A DNA stretch of 64,000 nucleotides from Flavobacterium caseinilyticum (lineage in GTDB: Bacteria; Bacteroidota; Bacteroidia; Flavobacteriales; Flavobacteriaceae), in NCBI RefSeq assembly GCF_004349085.1, contig NZ_SMFM01000006.1, forward strand, positions 1-64,000, given 5' to 3'. How positions within the stretch are numbered: the stretch's first letter is position 1; each line of letters opens with the position of its first letter. The position numbers were made by a program, and so were the translations under genes. Below the pieces are notes generated by a model. That model had not been told where the DNA came from. It did no database searches and saw nothing but the letters and a program-made list of their open reading frames with translations. Below, one piece after another: positions 52,501 through 61,300 of this stretch.

Positions 52501-54720
52501 GATTGCTGCATTTGGACTTACTGTAATTGTTCCAGTTGCTGTTGCTTGGACACAAGCGCCTGTGGTTGTGACCGTATAGGGAAAAGAGCCGCTTGCTGTG
52601 GGTACGCCATTTATTGTATAAATGTTGCCACTAAAACTACCTGTTACTCCCGCAGGTAAGCCCGTTACGGTTGCTCCAGTTCCTCCACCGCTAACTGCAA
52701 ATGTGATATTGGTAATCGCAACGTTAATACATTTTGTTTGGTCATTTGTAACTGCTCCAGATGTTAAATTGATTGCTGCATTAGGAGTAACAATAAGGGT
52801 TCCCGTGGCTGTTTTTTGGGCACAAGTGCCAGTTGTTGTTATTGTATAAGGAAAAGATCCGCTAGCTGTGGGTGTACCGCTTATTGTAAATGTACCGCTA
52901 TTAAATACTCCTGTTAAACCTGCCGGTAATCCTGTTATATTTGCGCCAGTTCCACCTCCACTTACGGCAAATGTAATAGTACTTATTACTGTATTAATGC
53001 ATCTAGTTTGATTATTTGTACCTGCGGCGGAAGTTAAAGTGATAACTGCATCTGGACTAACTGTAATGCTTCCAGTTGCTGTTACTTGAACACAAGATCC
53101 TGTGGTTGTCACTGAATAAGGAAAAGTTCCACTAACTGTTGGAGTTCCGGCAATTGTGAAGGTACTTGCACTAAAGCTTCCTGACACTCCAGAGGGAAGG
53201 CCTGATACTGTAGCTCCGGTTCCACCACCACTTATACTATAGCTAATATTTGTTAGTGAAGTATTGGCGCATAAGGTCTGATTATTTGTGCTAGCTCCTG
53301 AAATTACGCTAATGACTGCATCCGGATTTATCGTAATTGTTCCCGTAGCTGTAGTCTGAGTACAGGTGCCTGTAGTTGTCACAATATAGGGAAAAGATCC
53401 AATTGCTGTTGGTGTTCCACTTATGGTAAAGGTTCCTCCACTAAAAGTTCCAATTAAGCCTGCAGGTAGTCCTGTTACAGTTGCGCCAGTTCCTCCTCCG
53501 CTTACGGCAAATGTGATAGTGTTTAACGCAACGTTAATACATTTTGTTTGATTATTAGAACCTGCTCCTGATGTTAAACTAATTACTGCAACAGGATTGA
53601 CCTTTATAACACCCGTTGCAGTTGTTTGGACACAGGTACCGGTTGTTGTGACTGTGTATGTAAAAGAGCCACTCGCTGTGGGTGTGCCGCTAATTGTTAC
53701 CACACCTCCACTAAAACTGCCTGTTAAACCTGCTGGTAGACCTGTCACGACCGCTCCGGTTCCTCCACCGCTAATAGCAAATGTAATAGGCGAAAGTGGT
53801 GAATTAGCGCATAAGGTTTGATTATTGCTTCCGACTCCAGACGTTAAACTAATTGAAGCATCTGGACTGACTGTTACTTTAATAGCGTTGCTAGTTACCA
53901 TTGAAGGTGAGGGGCATGTGGCAGAAGAAGTGACATCTACAGTAACGTTATCGTTGTTTGAAAGTGCGTTTGAAGTAAAAGAGGCGCTATTTACTCCAAC
54001 GGGGTTACCGTTTACTCGCCACTGATAGGTTGGGTTTAGTCCTCCATTATTTAAATTATTGATATTAAATGTAACAGCAGTTCCAACACAAAATGTTGTT
54101 TGAGTAGCTGATAGAGTAACAGTGGGAACGACCAGAGTATTGACAGTCATGGTAAATACATTGCTTGTTGCAGTAGTAGGTAAGGCACAAGTCGCATTGG
54201 AAGTCATAACCACTTTTACCTGATTTCCATTGGTTAAGGCGGAAGTTGTGTAAGTTGCGCTATTAGATCCAACTGGAGTGGTACCAACGAACCATTGATA
54301 AGAGGGAGTTGTACCGCCATTTGTAGGGGCTGCTGTAAAGATCACAGAAGTTCCTGCACAAATACTGTTTCCGGTATTGGCGGCAATTGATACAGCCGGA
54401 ACTAAATTTGGATTAACAGTAACAATTGAGTTATCAGTATATGGGGAAGAACATCCTACTGCTATGATATTATAAGTGGTAGTTGAAGATGGGTTAACAC
54501 TAAAAGTAACATCAGCTCCAGTTCCTGTTTTAGTAGCAATAATAGTAGTGCCAACTCTTAACTGATAATCTTGCAAGTTTACACTACCAGTCAAAATAAT
54601 TGACGCACTTTGTCCACTACAAATTATATCGTCCGATACGTTTCTTTCAGCACAATCCTGCCCAAAACTATAAAGACTACTTAGAAACAATAATAGTATA
54701 ATAAAGTATTTTTTTTTCAT
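43528..54720 (-). CDS. giant T9SS-secreted adhesin-like protein with Ig-like repeats
   Basis: 3730 aa. Signal peptide (KKKYFIILLLFLSSLYSFGQ), two or three PKD/Ig-like units, then about seven copies of an about 80-aa unit (pattern TSGAGSNNQT...VSGGGTGATVTGLPAG...TVTTTGTC, about residues 285-900). About ten Ig-like units follow (QPATSQTVCSGTAASFNVVA, then GLTYQWRKG; about 1130-1980). Later come a jelly-roll region, a LamG-like domain (TLDFDGVDDYVDLGTGYTGT, about 2868-3060) and a conserved C-terminal half ending in a type A T9SS sorting domain (VYLINLLGQIVDKWDV, GVYIVKLKTSEGEMSTKIIIK). Probably a surface adhesin. Confidence 0.88.
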   Translation of the reverse strand: MKKKYFIILLLFLSSLYSFGQDCAERNVSDDIICSGQSASIILTGSVNLQDYQLRVGTTIIATKTGTGADVTFSVNPSSTTTYNIIAVGCSSPYTDNSIVTVNPNLVPAVSIAANTGNSICAGTSVIFTAAPTNGGTTPSYQWFVGTTPVGSNSATYTTSALTNGNQVKVVMTSNATCALPTTATSNVFTMTVNTLVVPTVTLSATQTTFCVGTAVTFNINNLNNGGLNPTYQWRVNGNPVGVNSASFTSNALSNNDNVTVDVTSSATCPSPSMVTSNAIKVTVSPDASISLTSGVGSNNQTLCANSPLSPITFAISGGGTGAVVTGLPAGLTGSFSGGVVTISGTPTASGSFTYTVTTTGTCVQTTATGVIKVNPVAVISLTSGAGSNNQTKCINVALNTITFAVSGGGTGATVTGLPAGLIGTFSGGTFTISGTPTAIGSFPYIVTTTGTCTQTTATGTITINPDAVISVISGASTNNQTLCANTSLTNISYSISGGGTGATVSGLPSGVSGSFSASTFTIAGTPTVSGTFPYSVTTTGSCVQVTATGSITVSPDAVITLTSAAGTNNQTRCINTVISTITFAVSGGGTGANITGLPAGLTGVFNSGTFTISGTPTASGSFPYTITTTGTCAQKTATGTLIVTPNAAINLTSGAVTNDQTKCINVAITNITFAVSGGGTGATVTGLPAGVTGSFSGNIYTINGVPTASGSFPYTVTTTGACVQATATGTITVSPNAAITLTSGGGSNNLTRCINTAISTITFAISGGGTGATVTGLPTGVNGIYSGGTFTINGTPTVSGSFPYTVTTTGSCNQTTATGTITVNPAVVPSVTITSTSTSICNSAGTSVTFTATPVNGGTNPTYQWQRNGVNINSATNSTYTTTSLASPSTITVVMTSNIGCASPVTVTSNSIIMTVYTAPPSGWNGSASISISPSKSICPTANITLTAPAGATGVQYYNWILPSGWTILSGDLTNTITVSVTTAAQTGNQVVTVQAVNTCGNISVSTASNGSNAINVNSFTGVTVSSATQSVCSNSAISVVGTLTGNANAGTWSAPSGNFSNIITSGTNPIIVSATYTPAISAGNVILTIKTNTPTGCSTLAGTATVNVTVNQAVVITSQPIASQTACSGSNVSMSAEATGTGLTYQWKKGSTPLVNGGNISGATSATLNLTSVSVGDAGSYNVIVSGASSCTSVASLNAILNVNQVVAISAHPAVSQTLCSGNSASFNVTATGTGLNYQWRKGTTNLVNAGSISGATTATLVVNPVSPGDAAADYNVVITGSAPCTPLTSNNAALVVNQVVAITAQPLTTQTLCSGSTATFSVSATGSGLTYQWRKGTTNLSNTGNITGVTTATLNLSNLATSDAGSYNVIVSGASPCGPVASSTAALIVNQIVDIGTQPATSQTVCSGTAASFNVVATGTGLTYQWRKGSTNLTDGGAILGATTATLTINPAVSGDASSDYNVIITGTAPCTPLTSNNAALVVNQVVAITAQPPTTQTLCSGSTATFSVSAAGTGLNYQWKKGGTDLVNGSNVSGATTSTLTLANVTSSDAANYTVVVSGTAPCTAVTSNISSLVVNQIVAVNTQPAPTQTVCSGTSASFNVVATGTGLTYQWRKGTTNLTNGGTISGATTATLTINPTVSGDAASDYNVVITGTVPCAPLTSNNATLVINQAVSIITQPPATQTLCSGGTATLNVNATGAGLIYQWRKGSTNLVNGANIAGANSSTLTLSNLQTTDTANDYNVVITGTGPCIPLTSNNSILIINRLVTINTQPSNVGVCASNPATFGVVASGDGLTFQWYKGIIGSGVAVVNSANITGANTNVLNFAQAALTDDGPYYAIVSGISPCAAITSDQVTLNIDQSIAITSQPISKTVCEDTANVSFSVTADAGGDPLTYQWRKNGGNITGETSATYTITTAALSDAGNYDVIISGSSGYTCTSIQSTAVLLTISPKPIGSATTQTICSGSSTNVALNSTVSGTTFSWIAAIQTNPTGGTITGFSDSSGNTIAQSLNNTGTSAGTIRYTITPTANFCTGITFTVDVTINPAPVGSAIAQTICSGSTTNVALNSAVTGTTYSWTAAIQTSPTEGTITGFSNGTQNTIVQTLNNTGTTAGIIRYTVTPTSNSCLGLPFTVDVTVNPNSTIVLSSGAGSDNPTNCVNTVLNISYAIGGGGTNASITAGALPAGVTGSYNSGTRVYTISGTPSVVGTFNYTVTTQGLCSNASLSGSITVNPAAQVNLPTNQVFCNGSSSTVPAFTTINTIGTTTYSWTNNTALIGLAATGTGNIPVFTAANTGTSPVVATIVVTPTFNNGSVNCAGSSKTFTITIDPNPKGGILSFGATGRIFLSCIDPNPNAAVVVVNPVKLDLTGIVGTIVKWEYRTSTAPSWSVIPDGAGNFTGTSLSASQINNLKITASTVFRVEISSGACSPNVYSETAIISVIPTNIKPSPVSANKKVICIGEGVELSSQTGYGESFGQFEGGAFDNSSITNKGWRITDQFGNTNFNFESSADNRNPDKWLRTNPHDFATANLTPTYEIVDKRWDTSLSTAGNKGFAIVSGNNPSTLETAVFSLGALDEAILTFDQAYNLTPGATIKVEISTNGGVSYTSEPILFQQSGIATSGNYDRFGQGTPGINQMEIDLGDYIGYSNLRVRFSYTGSRVGDIWALDNIKVPEGPRDVNLQWTDTTDPSNPIIIGTTNNVTWTPTKIGWNIFVVKTSLILDSAGNTCSSPVNQEEVRVFAFDKYTTTTVASAVGCGTNSVPLSAAVVGGKQGAITSYPTPDGYVGEWSIQGPVGFVLSNPDQSVNIDPKNNPKAIFTAANIGDYTINWVLVPMSKDENGQIIQNTTCIPNYIGPKLSIQDCTTLDFDGVDDYVDLGTGYTGTYSIEAWIRPYPRLKADGTFTDASKGTIISTKNLEINMSDLPSSVVLNKRWYHIAVDTDGKLYVDGINVNKTISAKGTDRAFIGARWTPPNTDNHFSGWIEEVRIWDGKITEDQIRFTMNQRLQNNANIGVEIPMPAPGFGFGTLKGYFQLLIGTITNGGYTPDNSTIPVNGKLRNMTTWQENTAPLPYTSANDGDWNVMSTWTQPVVWDYPNSVGIDVAKTRIDWNIVKISNNIKSVEAGGKDGITLLGLKSISGKLTMAEPAPAPQNESNSGRMLWITHYLKLDGNIDLVGESQLLQKRYGSYDSDFYFSTTQVNESILEEASLGYIERDQQGQRNSYNYNYWSSPVSIQGGANNAPYSVIGVAKDGTNSAAPGLISFNDGAYFADGALSSPIKTSNRWIWSYNDKVKSTELQNYNQWNYLGSTGFLKTGEGFTMKGTGGTAATNVTQNYVFIGKPNNATISLPLPLNQIYLVGNPYPSALDANEFIRNNLKDCAGCTATQNVFNGTLYFWDHFGVTNNHILAQYTGGYAAYNLSGGVPGIANSVLTVNNNSSGSRSPKRYIPVAQGFFIDAPLGTAVAAPLLNFNNNQRAFKRESPESSVFMKSVGNKKTQIIDARSKIRLGFDSFVGIHRQLLVTADSNTTSGPDIGYDAPTFDMQKNDIYWEINNKAYVIQGINNFNEDQVIPLGITIADKGPITIKIDELENITESTKIFLFDSVTARYQNIRDEAFSISLDIGEYKNRFYILFLNKTLGVEESFLDKEIDVLYARNYKTLIIQNKTPDTTVNDVYLINLLGQIVDKWDVEDKDQRRIQIPIKNFASGVYIVKLKTSEGEMSTKIIIK

Positions 54721-55317
54721 GGCACCTACGATTTAGAATCAAACAATTAATATTTTTTAAAAATTACATAGTGGGGACTAGGTTAATTCATACGTAAAAT
54801 AGTATTTACTGTAGATGTAACATTTCTGTAAAAAAAGCGGGGCGGCTTAATTAATTTTAAAGTTAATTTCTAATATGAAATGTAGATTTGGGCTTATCTA
54901 GCTTAAAGTTAAGTATTTAAATTATATCGATGTATTTTAAAAGCGTATTTTCGACGAAAGTGTATTTATGTCGACGAAGTACATTTACTTTATAAAAATT
55001 AATTTATTTTTCGGACTTTTTTACGTTAAAATATTAGCGCTAAAAAAAGCTGTCCATACCCGGACAGCTTTTTTTGTAATGGAATAAACATTTAATTTTT
55101 TAATGCAGTTACTTTCTTCAGTATTAGTTTTATTTCCTGCATGCTAAAACGAAGGGAGTATGATGGCAGCAAATGTTAAATATTTCCATTTAAGGTTAAA
55201 TGCTTTTGTTTCTCTGTTTGAAATCAATTTACAAACCAACATTAGATATTAATAATTGGTCAAATTATTTTTAAAAATCAGATCATTATTTGCTTCATTG
55301 TATGGTAAAATATGGTA
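54721..55317. other. gene-free gap between the two giant genes
   Basis: AT-rich. It holds the promoter region of the Ig-repeat gene and a strong hairpin at 55042-55075; no gene is seen. Confidence 0.6.
55042..55075. terminator. terminator AGCTGTCC/GGACAGCT
   Basis: AAAAAAAGCTGTCC-ATACCC-GGACAGCTTTTTTT, which can work on both strands. It most likely ends the upstream minus-strand giant gene. Confidence 0.85.
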
Positions 55318-58300
55318 TTAATTTACAATAATTTTTTTACTGAGAACTCCCTCAGTAGTATTAAGTTTTACAATGTACACTCCTGAACTTAAATTTTTAA
55401 TAGGAATTTGAATGCTGGATTGCATCTGATTTTGTACATCCCAGTTTCCGAGATCCTGTCCTAAGATATTATAGAGTGTCACATTATTAACCGTTACATC
55501 AGGAAAGTTGTTTTGAATAAACAAAGTCTTCGAGTTTTTGGCGTAAAATACCGCAATATCATTATTTAAGATTGATTCTTCTATACCAAGCGTTTTATCT
55601 TTAAAACGTAACGAGAAACGATTTTTATATTCACCGATATCCAGCATAATGTTTAAAGGACCTTTTCTAATATTATGATAGCTTTCAGTTAAATTGTCAA
55701 ACAAAAATATTCGAAAATCATCGGCTATATTTTCAAGCTCATCCATTTTTATAGTGATTGATCCTTTATTACCAATAACAACTCCCAAAGGGATGATCTG
55801 ATCCTCATCAAAATTATTAATTCCCTGAATTACATAGGCATTGTTATTAATTATCCAATACATATCATCAGTTTTTATATCAAATAGCGGGGCATCATAA
55901 CCAATATCATAACCGGAAGTGGTGTTAGGATCGGCTGTCACTAATAATTGTCTGTGCATACCTTTAGAAGAGTCAAATCCCAATCTGATTTTTGATCTTG
56001 TATCTATTAATGATTTTTTGGCGCTTCCAATTGTTTTAATAAATAATGAGCTTGCAAGGGTTTCTCGTACGAAGGTCCGCTGATTATTAGTAAAATTCAA
56101 AGAAGCAGTCGATGTCGATGTTCCTGTCGGCGCATCAATAAAAAAGGATTGTCCCACCGGAATGTATTGCTTTGGTCTTTTTGATCCAATGGAAAAATCG
56201 TGAACAGTTAATACACTATTTGCTATACCGGCAACCCCTCCGGATAAATTATAGGCAGCGTAGCCTCCTGTATATTGCGCCAGTACATGATTGTTGGTTA
56301 CACCAAAATGATCCCAAAAATAAAGCGCTCCATTAAATACATTTTGGGTTGCCGTACATCCTACACAATCTTTCAGGTTGTTTCTTATAAACTCGTCTGC
56401 ATCAAGTGCAGATGGATAAGGGTTTCCGATTAAGTAAATCTGGTTAAGAGGCAATGGTAATGAAATCGTACCATTATTGGGTTTCCCTACAAAAACATAG
56501 TTTTGTGTTAGATCCGTTGCAGCAGTTCCCCCGGTTCCTTTCATTGTGTATCCTTCCCCTGTTTTTAATAACCCTGTGTTTCCGAGATAGTTCCATTGAT
56601 TGTAATTTTGTAGCTCCGTACTTTTAACAGGAGCATTATAAGACCAGATCCAGCGGTTGCTTATTTTTATTGGTGACGATAACGCTCCGTCAGCAAAATA
56701 CGCACCATCATTAAAAGATATTAAGCCTGGACTGGCTGAATTTGTGCCATCTCTCATAACCCCTGAGATCGAGTAGGGCGCATTATTGACACCTCCCTGA
56801 ATGCTTACCGGCGATGACCAGTAATTGTAATTGTAACTGTTTTGCTGGCCTTGCTGGTCGCGTTCAATATAGCCAGTGCTGGCTTGATCTAAAATACTTT
56901 CATTGAAATAAGTTGGCAAATATCTCTTTTGCACTAACTGTGATTCGCCCACAAGATCAATGCTGCCGTTCAGTTTTAGATACAGGGTAATCCATAAACC
57001 TTGACCACTATTTTTCTCGTCTAAAGGTTTAGAAGGATCTGCTATTGTTAATTTTCCAGCTTCTGATTTTAGTCCTAATAATGTGATGTCTTTTGAAGTT
57101 GAGTTTATATCATGCAAACTTCTTACAATGTTCCAGTCTATTGGTTGTCCATTAATTCCTGTGCTATTTGGATAATCCCAAACAGTTTCTCCGTAAGCCC
57201 ACGGCGTTGCAGCGGATCTGTTTGTCCAATCCCCATTTCTGACAGAATAATAAGGTAATGGTGCGGTTTGAGGCTCGGCAGTGGTGATGTTTTTTAATTT
57301 ACCATCAGCTCCGACACCGAAATTAGGTTTTAAATACCCACATCCAATTTGATCCATTCTGTAATAGCCTTTCAAATTTGCCCAGGTAACGCCATTGACT
57401 GCTACAGGGATTACTTCTCCAAAGACTACATTATTTCCAGCAGATTGTTCTTTTATTTCCTGATTCATCATTTGACGAATCTGCTCATCATTTAATGCAA
57501 CATTCCATATTTTAAGTTCATCAATCCAACCTTTGAAATAATTTACCGGTTCGCTAGATGCAGTGGCATTTTGATCCATAGCGCCAATTAATGCTTTAAA
57601 ATTGTTCGCATTAGGCAGGCTGCTTCCTGTTTTTGTATTCAGTAATATTCCGTCAATGTATAGTTTGTATTGGCTGTTCGCATAAGTAACAGCAATATGA
57701 TACCATCGATTAGACCCTATTTTATTAGGTGATGTAATACTTCCAACTCCATTCCATCTAAAAGTAACAAAATCATTTTGGATGCTTAAATCGTAACCAT
57801 TGTCTCCATTACTATTTGCATTTTTTTTCGAAAATATGGTTTGAACATTATTTGATGATGCTTCCGGTTTTACCCATACTTCAAGACTGAAATTTGAATT
57901 TAAATGATAATTCTGTGCTTTAAAATCTACATAATCATTTACACCGTCAAAGTCTACAGTTGCGCAATTTGAAATTTCTATGTTTACGCTACTTTTGCAA
58001 CCAAAAACAGTCCACTCTAGTATATAACTTCCCACTTCTGCTGTAAAAGTTGCGTCGGGATCATGTATGTCAGAAAATGTTCCAGTGCCACAACTGCTGG
58101 ATCCACTGATAGACCAAGTACCTTGAATATTTGTTCCCGGGTCATCACATGTGGTACAACCCGCCGGAATAATATAAGAACCCTTGGTGGCATTTTGATT
58201 AGCAGTTTTGGTGTTGTCGTATGCATTTAATTTTACACTGTTAGAACCGCAATTGTCAGGTCCCAGCGTAATGTTGCTTCCTGCAAAGGAATAGCTCACA

Positions 58301-61300
58301 TTAACATCGGCGAGTGCCGTTCCTAATTCTCCATAAGATCTGCAGCCTGATGCTAATATTGTTGCTCCATATTTGTGTTTTCCTGGTGCTTCAGGTGTAT
58401 AGGTGTACGATGTTTCTAATACTCCTTGTGATAATGGAGGTACTCCTGGTTTTCCAATACCGTCAGTCCATTCAATTTGGTCTAATACAGGTGCTGTGGG
58501 AATTGAAATTCCATCAATAGCCCAGACACTGAAATCAGTTGTGCCATAAAAAGTCCATCTTGCTCGTACTTTTGAGTGCCCTAAGTAAGCACTCAAATCA
58601 AAGGAAGAATTATCATTTTTAAAATTGTATGTCGTTGCCGATGATCCTGTGCCCGCATTTCGTGGACTTGCCCAATCCCATGTTTGCCCGCCAACTAAAG
58701 TTTGTAAACGATAAGGATACGTAACACCGCCATCTATTGACAGGTCTAAATAAGCGCGATCTGCATCGACTAAGTTATAGGCCTGATCAAAATTAAGAAA
58801 AGCGGCTCTCATGTTTACTAAACTAAAAATTGGTGTTTCCAGCGTTGTTTTTCCTTTATAAACCTGAGGTTGTTGTTTTTTTATCCACTCTGAATAGTAA
58901 TTTCCTTGTGCGATACTAAATTTAGGATCTCCGGAATCATATTCTATTGTTCCAAATTCATGCGGATTTGTAGCTGCCCAGTTGGTTTCCTTGGTTGCAT
59001 TTCCATTTGCAGTATAATGAGAAGCTGAAGGCGCACCGTCGATTCTCCATGCATCATCATTGAATTTATCGGGGAATTGACCAGTGTTAAAATCTCCACC
59101 TTTTCCGGTAATAGCATCTTCCTGAATTGTATAACTTCTGCGAGCTAGTAAAGTTACTTGTTCGTTCAAGCAGATATTGAACACACTTTGAGCCAAAACC
59201 GGTGGCTGATCCGCCGGTAACGCTCGCACATAAAAATTGCTGGAATACTGGTAACAGGTTCCTACTTGCACCAATGCTCTGAAATAGGTAGATTCTGTTG
59301 TTGTGGGATAAAAAGTAACTGTATAGTTGTTTGTTGTATTTGGAATTGTTGCCCAAACAGCACTTCCTAGGTCATATTTTTCCCATTGAATTATCGTACC
59401 TATTTGTCCGGATAAATTCATTTTAATTTCGTTACCGCCACTAGAACATGATTTTATGTCAATGATACTTTTCGCAGTCTTTGGATCATCAACTGTCAAA
59501 TAGCCTAGTAAAACACCTCCACTAATTTTTTCGGAAGTCATCGTAATATTTTGAACTTGCGTCGCTGCATTTCCTGTCGCATCGGTATAGGTCCAGGTTA
59601 TCTGACTTGTTCCCAGTACGCTGTATGGGAATTGAATACTTGGAACACCCGTAATTATACCGTTACATGCATCTACTGCAGTTGGATACGTTAATTGAGA
59701 ACTCAAAATTTGACATCCAATAAAACTTATGTTGGGCAGACTTGTTACACTAGCCACAGGTGCATTTGTATCTGTAACCGTAACTGTTTGAGATATATTT
59801 TTGCTATTTCCGGATAAATCAGTAAAATTCCAATTTATAATGTAAAAACCAGGTTTCGAATAGGTGTGTGGTAATGTAATATCGCTAGTAATACCCGTTA
59901 CTGTTCCGCAATTATCAGGTGAAGTAGGGGCAGTTATGGTTATAGAACAGTTGCCTGTTAGAGCTGGCAGTGATGTTATCGAAGGCAGTTCGTTGTCAAT
60001 TACAGTTATCGTTTTAGAACCGGTAACTGAATTATTTGAAGCATCCGTGACCGTATAATTAATGGTTGTTACTCCTTTGTTAAATACGTAAGTTCCTACT
60101 TGACCGGCTGTTATCATTTTTATTGTAGCACCACTTAAGGTATAAGAAATAGTGGCAGTACAGTTATCAGAAAAAGAAGTATCTACTACTGTTACCGGAG
60201 CATGGCAGGCGCCCGGTGAAGTATTTACTGACTGATTTGCTCCTGGAGTTATCGTTGGTAAAATAATGTCCGTTATGGTTACTATTTGTGTTGCTGTAGC
60301 ACTATTGTTAGCGGCATCTTTCACAGTCCAAGTTACTGTGGTGATTCCAACAGGGAAAGCGGCAGGAGCATCATTTGTTACAGTCAAACTGGCTGTAGCG
60401 GTGCAATTATCGGAAACTGTAGGTAATCCCAAAATTACATTAGTCGAAGTACATCCTACATTCGTTGTGCCCGTTTTTGCTACTGGCGCGGTGATTGTTG
60501 GCGCGATATTATCTGTTATTGTCACTATTTGTGCTGCTGTAGCAGTATTATTGGCGGCATCTTTCACAGTCCAAGTTACCGTGGTGATCCCAATTGGGAA
60601 AGCGGTAGGAGCATCATTGGTTACAGTCAAACTGGCTGTCGCGGTACAATTATCGGTAATTACAGGTGAACCTAAAACAACATTGGTCGAAGTACATCCC
60701 ACATTAGTTGTTCCCATTGTAGCCGCTGGCGCCGTGATTGTTGGCGCGATATTATCCGTTACGGTTACTGTTTGTGTTGCTGTAGCGGTATTGTTGGCGG
60801 CATCTTTCACAGTCCAAGTTACCGTGGTGATTCCAATAGGGAAAGCGGTTGGAGCATCATTGGTTAGAGTCAAACTGGCTGTAGCGGTGCAATTATCGGC
60901 AACTGTCGGTGATCCCAAAATTACATTAGTCGAAGTACATCCTACATTGGTTGTGCCCGTTTTTGCTACTGGCGCTGTGATTGTTGGCGCTATATTATCC
61001 GTTACGGTTACTGTTTGTGTTGCTGTAGCGGTATTGTTGGCGGCATCTTTCACAGTCCAAGTTACCGTGGTGATTCCAATAGGGAAAGCGGTAGGAGCAT
61101 CATTTGTTACAGTCAAACTGGCTGTAGCGGTGCAATTATCGGCAACTGTCGGTGATCCCAAAATTACATTAGTCGAAGTACATCCTAAATTGGTTGTACC
61201 CGTCTTTGCTACTGGCGCGGTGATTGTTGGCGCGATATTATCCGTTACGGTTACTGTTTGTGTTGCTGTAGCGGTATTGTTGGCGGCATCTTTTACAGTC

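Noticed and set aside
47348..53821. several 65-210-aa plus-strand frames
   Set aside because: Antisense shadows of the Ig-repeat gene; no start context, no domains.
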